Assembly (NCBI RefSeq): GCF_016306625.1
Contig: NZ_JACOII010000057.1
Span: 1 to 54,671, forward strand
Source: Xenorhabdus lircayensis
GTDB lineage: Bacteria > Pseudomonadota > Gammaproteobacteria > Enterobacterales > Enterobacteriaceae
Reading direction: 5' to 3'
Length of the DNA: 54,671 bases
In this document: positions 51,500-54,671 of the stretch, one piece after another
Position numbering within the stretch: position 1 is the first letter of the stretch
Layout of the letters: each line of letters opens with the position of its first letter
Position numbers and translations under genes: made by a program
Notes under the pieces: model-generated
Databases searched by the model: none
Told to the model about the DNA's origin: nothing
The model's input: the letters and a program-made list of their open reading frames with translations, nothing else

Positions 51500-51865
51500 A
51501 TGATGTCGAAAACCTTGATCTTATCTACATTGATCGTTTTCAGTATGAGTGTTGCCTATGCAAGCCAAGATAAATCAGGATGTGAGATAAAAAGAAAAAC
51601 ACTGAAGAAACAGCTCGAATATGCCCAAACAGATAAAAATGAGCGCCTAATAACAGGATTAACTCGAACCTTGAAAAACATAAAAGCCACATGTGCTCTG
51701 GAAAAACGCGTACAAGATAAAAACAATAAACCAAAAATTGTGAAAAATAACTTAGCTGACAACTCTCCGTCATTGAAGCAAGCAGATGGCAAAAAGCGGC
51801 CTCGCAAGCCTGCTAAAAGCAACACAATGGACACAGGCAAAAAAGTGCAGGCCAAGCAGAAATAG
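51500..51865 (+). CDS. DUF1090 family periplasmic protein (YqjC-like)
   Basis: 121 aa with a signal peptide of about 22 residues ending YAS. The mature part (residues 25-70) contains the DUF1090 pattern: Cys-x-Lys-Arg, KKQLEYAQTDKNE, ITGLTRTLKNIKATC, with the two Cys about 38 residues apart. The C-terminus is Lys-rich and low in complexity. The function is unknown. AGGAA lies ahead of two adjacent ATGs. Confidence 0.8.
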   Translation: MMSKTLILSTLIVFSMSVAYASQDKSGCEIKRKTLKKQLEYAQTDKNERLITGLTRTLKNIKATCALEKRVQDKNNKPKIVKNNLADNSPSLKQADGKKRPRKPAKSNTMDTGKKVQAKQK

Positions 51866-51924
51866 CCAACCTGCACTAAATTCCGAACCAACTCAGCTCA
51901 TTTTTTTGGAAGAGCGGGAGAAGT

Positions 51925-52461
51925 TTACAAATTTTTCCCCCTAACCTGCTGTGCATTAGAAGGGGAAATCTTGTAGTAAACCTTATCACTCATGAATGGC
52001 TCATGTTTAATTTCTACTGAAAGAATGGAATTATTTTTGGAAATAGCATAGTGGCTAAAATAATTCCCTTCTCTTTCATAAGGATAATGAAAATTAGGTT
52101 TGAGAAATTTTTTCACATACGACTCATCCGAAGGATAATACTCATCCGAATAAATTACTTTTTTATTCCTAACAAAGATAATCTTATAAAAAAGACTGGC
52201 TTTTTCATTAAATGACGCACCGATAATATCCTCAATATCCTCACGTCCCATTCCTTTATCGATGATATACATTTTGTCCCAGTCAAAAGGGATAATTTTA
52301 GTCATATCAACCAAACAGGCAGTGTTCTTCTGACAATGCTTGTCGGCGTAATCAATAATTCCCAATCGACTGCTATTAAAAGATAAAAATAAAATGGCAA
52401 TCCCCAACATTAACGCAAATATGATAATATTATTTCTGTTGACAACATGGAAAAACATCAT
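51925..52461 (-). CDS. Small single-pass membrane protein of unknown family
   Basis: 178 aa. One N-terminal membrane helix (IIIFALMLGIAILFLSF) is followed by an extracytoplasmic domain with two Cys (HCQKNTACLVDM) and the motif IPFDWDKMYI, then SDEYYPSDE. The ATG follows AGGGGGG. A frameshifted paralogue lies at 53053-53560. Small proteins of this build are often immunity or envelope proteins, but I have no firm family. It is AT-rich and next to mobile-element debris. Confidence 0.65.
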   Translation of the reverse strand: MMFFHVVNRNNIIIFALMLGIAILFLSFNSSRLGIIDYADKHCQKNTACLVDMTKIIPFDWDKMYIIDKGMGREDIEDIIGASFNEKASLFYKIIFVRNKKVIYSDEYYPSDESYVKKFLKPNFHYPYEREGNYFSHYAISKNNSILSVEIKHEPFMSDKVYYKISPSNAQQVRGKNL

Positions 52462-53052
52462 TCCCCCCCTTCATAATCAAATCTGATATGAGAAAACGGC
52501 TTTGGAATTTTAACCTTTAAAATCAACTAGTTACTATTAATCTTGCAATCTCAGCCTTATCACAGAGCCCTCATGTCATTGATATTGATAAACTCAGTCA
52601 GAAAAAGCCCTCCTCAGCCTTTCAACAGCAGCTTAATATTTTTGGAGTTTACAATATGTCATGAAGGTATATCTTGAATTGTGGAGATGAACCCACATCA
52701 CTTATAATCAATTGTTTTTAATTACTATTTGATATCTTAAGTGCGGTTTACAAGATAAAGAAATTGACATCTGTTTCTGTTCTTCAGTATCAAGAGCGGT
52801 ACGCAAGAATACTCTAGACAGCGAAAAAGTATAGTAATTGTACTAGCGATTTTTTTGATTTCAAATAGAAAAATATGGTTAACAAATAATAAATGAGGAA
52901 AATGATTACTAACGTGATTTAATGATAGTTTTCGAGGGATTAAGTATGTGGGATTTTTAAGAAAAACACTGGTAATTTATACATGCCAGTGTAGTTATTA
53001 ATATGTTTTGACTTCCAGCGTAGCTACTTTTGAGGAATAAAACGCTTATCCT
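52462..53052. other. Spacer between the two paralogues
   Basis: About 0.6 kb, AT-rich. A start-less open frame (52521-52664, plus) encodes protein-like sequence (SALSQSPHVIDIDKLSQ), possibly the end of a lost gene. A terminator-like hairpin closes the right part (52962-52992). Confidence 0.4.
52962..52992 (-). terminator. Terminator of the frameshifted paralogue
   Basis: ACACTGG (52966-52972) pairs with CCAGTGT (52986-52992). On the minus strand it is followed by TTTTTC. It lies 60 bp past the pseudogene end. Confidence 0.7.
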
Positions 53053-53560
53053 TCATTTGCTGTTCGTTTGCGGGGGAAAATCGGTAGTACTTTTTAGAAC
53101 GAATTCTTGAGCACCTTCCACGTTCATCAGGACATTTGAATTATCATTGGGAACAAAATAATAATTAAATCGACATTTGTCTTTTGCTCCATTTTCTGGA
53201 CAAGAAAAGTATTGTAATAAGTGCTGATAGTCTGCAAAGAACCCAAAATGTGGGTAGTATTCATCAGTGTAAAAATTTTTATTACCTTTATCGATATAAT
53301 TTATTCCCTGACCAGTCCCATTCATGGAAAATCCCCACAATATTCTTAATATCACCAGTATATATATCCATATCAAATACATACATGGGATCCCATTTAA
53401 ACGGAATTACTGCACTCATATCCACCAAACAGTCTTGGTCTTTATGGCAATAATTATCAACATAATAGAATAAAACATCAACGATATTGAAGTCTCTATT
53501 TTTGTATATTAAAAACATGATGATAGTCAGACATAAAAGTATTTTTAATTTATTTTTCAC
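53053..53560 (-). pseudogene. Frameshifted paralogue of the 51925-52461 membrane protein
   Basis: The frame from 53560 gives a membrane helix, then NYCHKDQDCLVDMSAVIPF and FKWDPMYVF, matching the neighbour. At a run of four G on the minus strand (53333-53336) the frame must shift by one base; the next frame continues FSMNGTGQG to YTDEYYPHFGFF, again matching. One extra G explains the break. The intact protein would be about 168 aa, with a GTG start. Confidence 0.75.
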
Positions 53561-53803
53561 ATTTGATATATATTTTTACTCACTTAATCCATTCTAGTTT
53601 ATATAACCTATCAGACCGCTCGTAATCTAACACTGTTAAAATAACCTAATTATCTTGATAGTGTCATTATATTACTCAACTATCTAATAATTACAGATAT
53701 ATAATTTGGCTTACTATGACTAACACTAGAAATTAAATCCTTATCATCTATCCGCTACCAATATTTACTGTAAACTTTTGGATATTGATATTCATAAATA
53801 GAA
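53561..53803. other. AT-rich junction before mobile-element debris
   Basis: No gene seen. The base composition changes sharply from AT-rich to GC-rich at about 53805. Confidence 0.5.
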
Positions 53804-53844
53804 ATGGTAACCAGTGGACCGGTCTCCGCCAGCTGGCAGGTCAG

Positions 53845-54291
53845 TCAGGGCGCTGAGGCCAAAGCCCTGCCACGCACTGAAGCCGTGTGGGGGCGGGTCA
53901 GGCGACCACAGGGTGCCACGCTGTACGCGGGTTCAGCGGCTAAGGAAGCCGCGGGTTCTGGCGCTGTGGCGGGCTCCACTTTTTGGTGCTCAACCGCCAC
54001 CATGTCCGCGGCGTCCTGCATCAGCAGCGCGCCCTCAATCAACAACGAGAAGGCCGTTTCCGGCTCGGCCATCTGGCACAGATACCCGTTCGCATCCTTC
54101 CCCGACGGGAACACCACACGCAGCGGGGTGATGCCTTTGGCAACCAGCGCGGTCGCCAGTTTTACCGCCACGTCATTGCCTGCACTGTCATTGTCGAAGG
54201 CAATCAGGATTTGCTTAATCCCGTATTGCTCAAAGGCCTGCCAGTGGTCAGGCGTGACGCCGTTCACCCCATAGGCGGCCGTCACATTGTG
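53845..54291 (-). pseudogene. Fragment of a mobile-element primase (TOPRIM domain)
   Basis: Minus-strand fragment of about 148 codons, open at its 5' end. It starts HNVTAAYGVNGVTPDHW and contains ILIAFDNDSAGN, the D-x-D part of a TOPRIM fold, as in CHC2-type primases of plasmids and integrative elements. The zinc finger and the N-terminus are missing, cut off by the IS fragment at about 54292; the C-terminus ends in a Pro/Ala-rich stretch at the composition break. GC content is far above that of the surroundings, so it is foreign. Confidence 0.7.
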
Positions 54292-54297
54292 TAGTAG

Positions 54298-54612
<315 letters not shown>

Positions 54613-54671
54613 CTAAGTGTCAAGTCATTATTTGTATACTGTTGATCTAACGATCCCGGGTACGCAATAAA

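Noticed and set aside
53804-54274. 156-codon plus-strand ORF
   Set aside because: It is antisense to the primase fragment; high GC makes long shadow frames.

Overview
The window is a chromosomal segment of a member of the Enterobacterales. Gene content, gene order and several start contexts follow the E. coli str/slyD/kefB/crp/argD/polA/dsbA/mob neighbourhoods. The moderate GC, the AT-rich spacers and a family of short palindromic repeats (terminal TATACCC/GGGTATA) point to the Xenorhabdus/Photorhabdus group. That genus-level placement is inference; no 16S gene or database search was available.

Layout. 1-5250 (minus): the end of the str operon (rpsL-rpsG-fusA, with tuf outside the window), preceded by yheO-tusD-tusC-tusB. 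5.6-12.4 kb: fkpA, slyX, slyD, yheV, kefB, kefG and yheS in the usual order. 12.7-19.7 kb: an accessory segment with an orphan LysR regulator, 1.3 kb of AT-rich non-coding DNA, the wreck of an invasin-like gene and a complete invasin/intimin-type adhesin. 19.7-22.7 kb: murQ-murP and a LysE-type exporter. 22.8-29.1 kb: yheT-yheU-prkB, crp, argD, pabA and ppiA. 29.2-31.4 kb: a DarT/DarG DNA ADP-ribosylation toxin-antitoxin module bracketed by palindromic repeats. 31.4-39.2 kb: engB, the Spot 42 sRNA gene, polA, dsbA, srkA, yihD and mobA-mobB. 39.2-40 kb: an odd glycosidase-like gene coupled to mobB and an aminotransferase scrap. 40.3-46.5 kb: the AI-2 (lsr) locus. 46.5-51.9 kb: a small membrane-protein pair, a cupin regulator with azlCD, gor, rlmJ and a DUF1090 protein. 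51.9-53.6 kb: two paralogous small membrane proteins, one frameshifted. 53.8 kb to the end: GC-rich mobile-element debris (a primase fragment cut by an IS3-family fragment).

How it works together. Most genes are core housekeeping: translation, tRNA thiolation, folding in cytoplasm and periplasm, potassium efflux, cAMP response, arginine/folate synthesis, molybdenum cofactor and redox. Accessory functions are adhesion, cell-wall sugar recycling and phage defence. The lsr locus keeps the regulator, the kinase, the binding protein and both processing enzymes, but all three genes for the membrane importer (lsrA, lsrC, lsrD) are reduced to N-terminal stubs, so AI-2 uptake by the Lsr transporter should not work.

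Most notable: serial decay of lsrACD, with an in-frame internal deletion in lsrA; one palindrome (GTTATCA-NN-TGATAAC) at two sites around the invasin locus; a triplicated 19-bp translation-start cassette in front of tusC; a frameshifted paralogue of an unknown small membrane protein; and a mobB-coupled gene that looks like a glycoside-hydrolase barrel with its middle removed. I did not find a clearly new multi-gene system.
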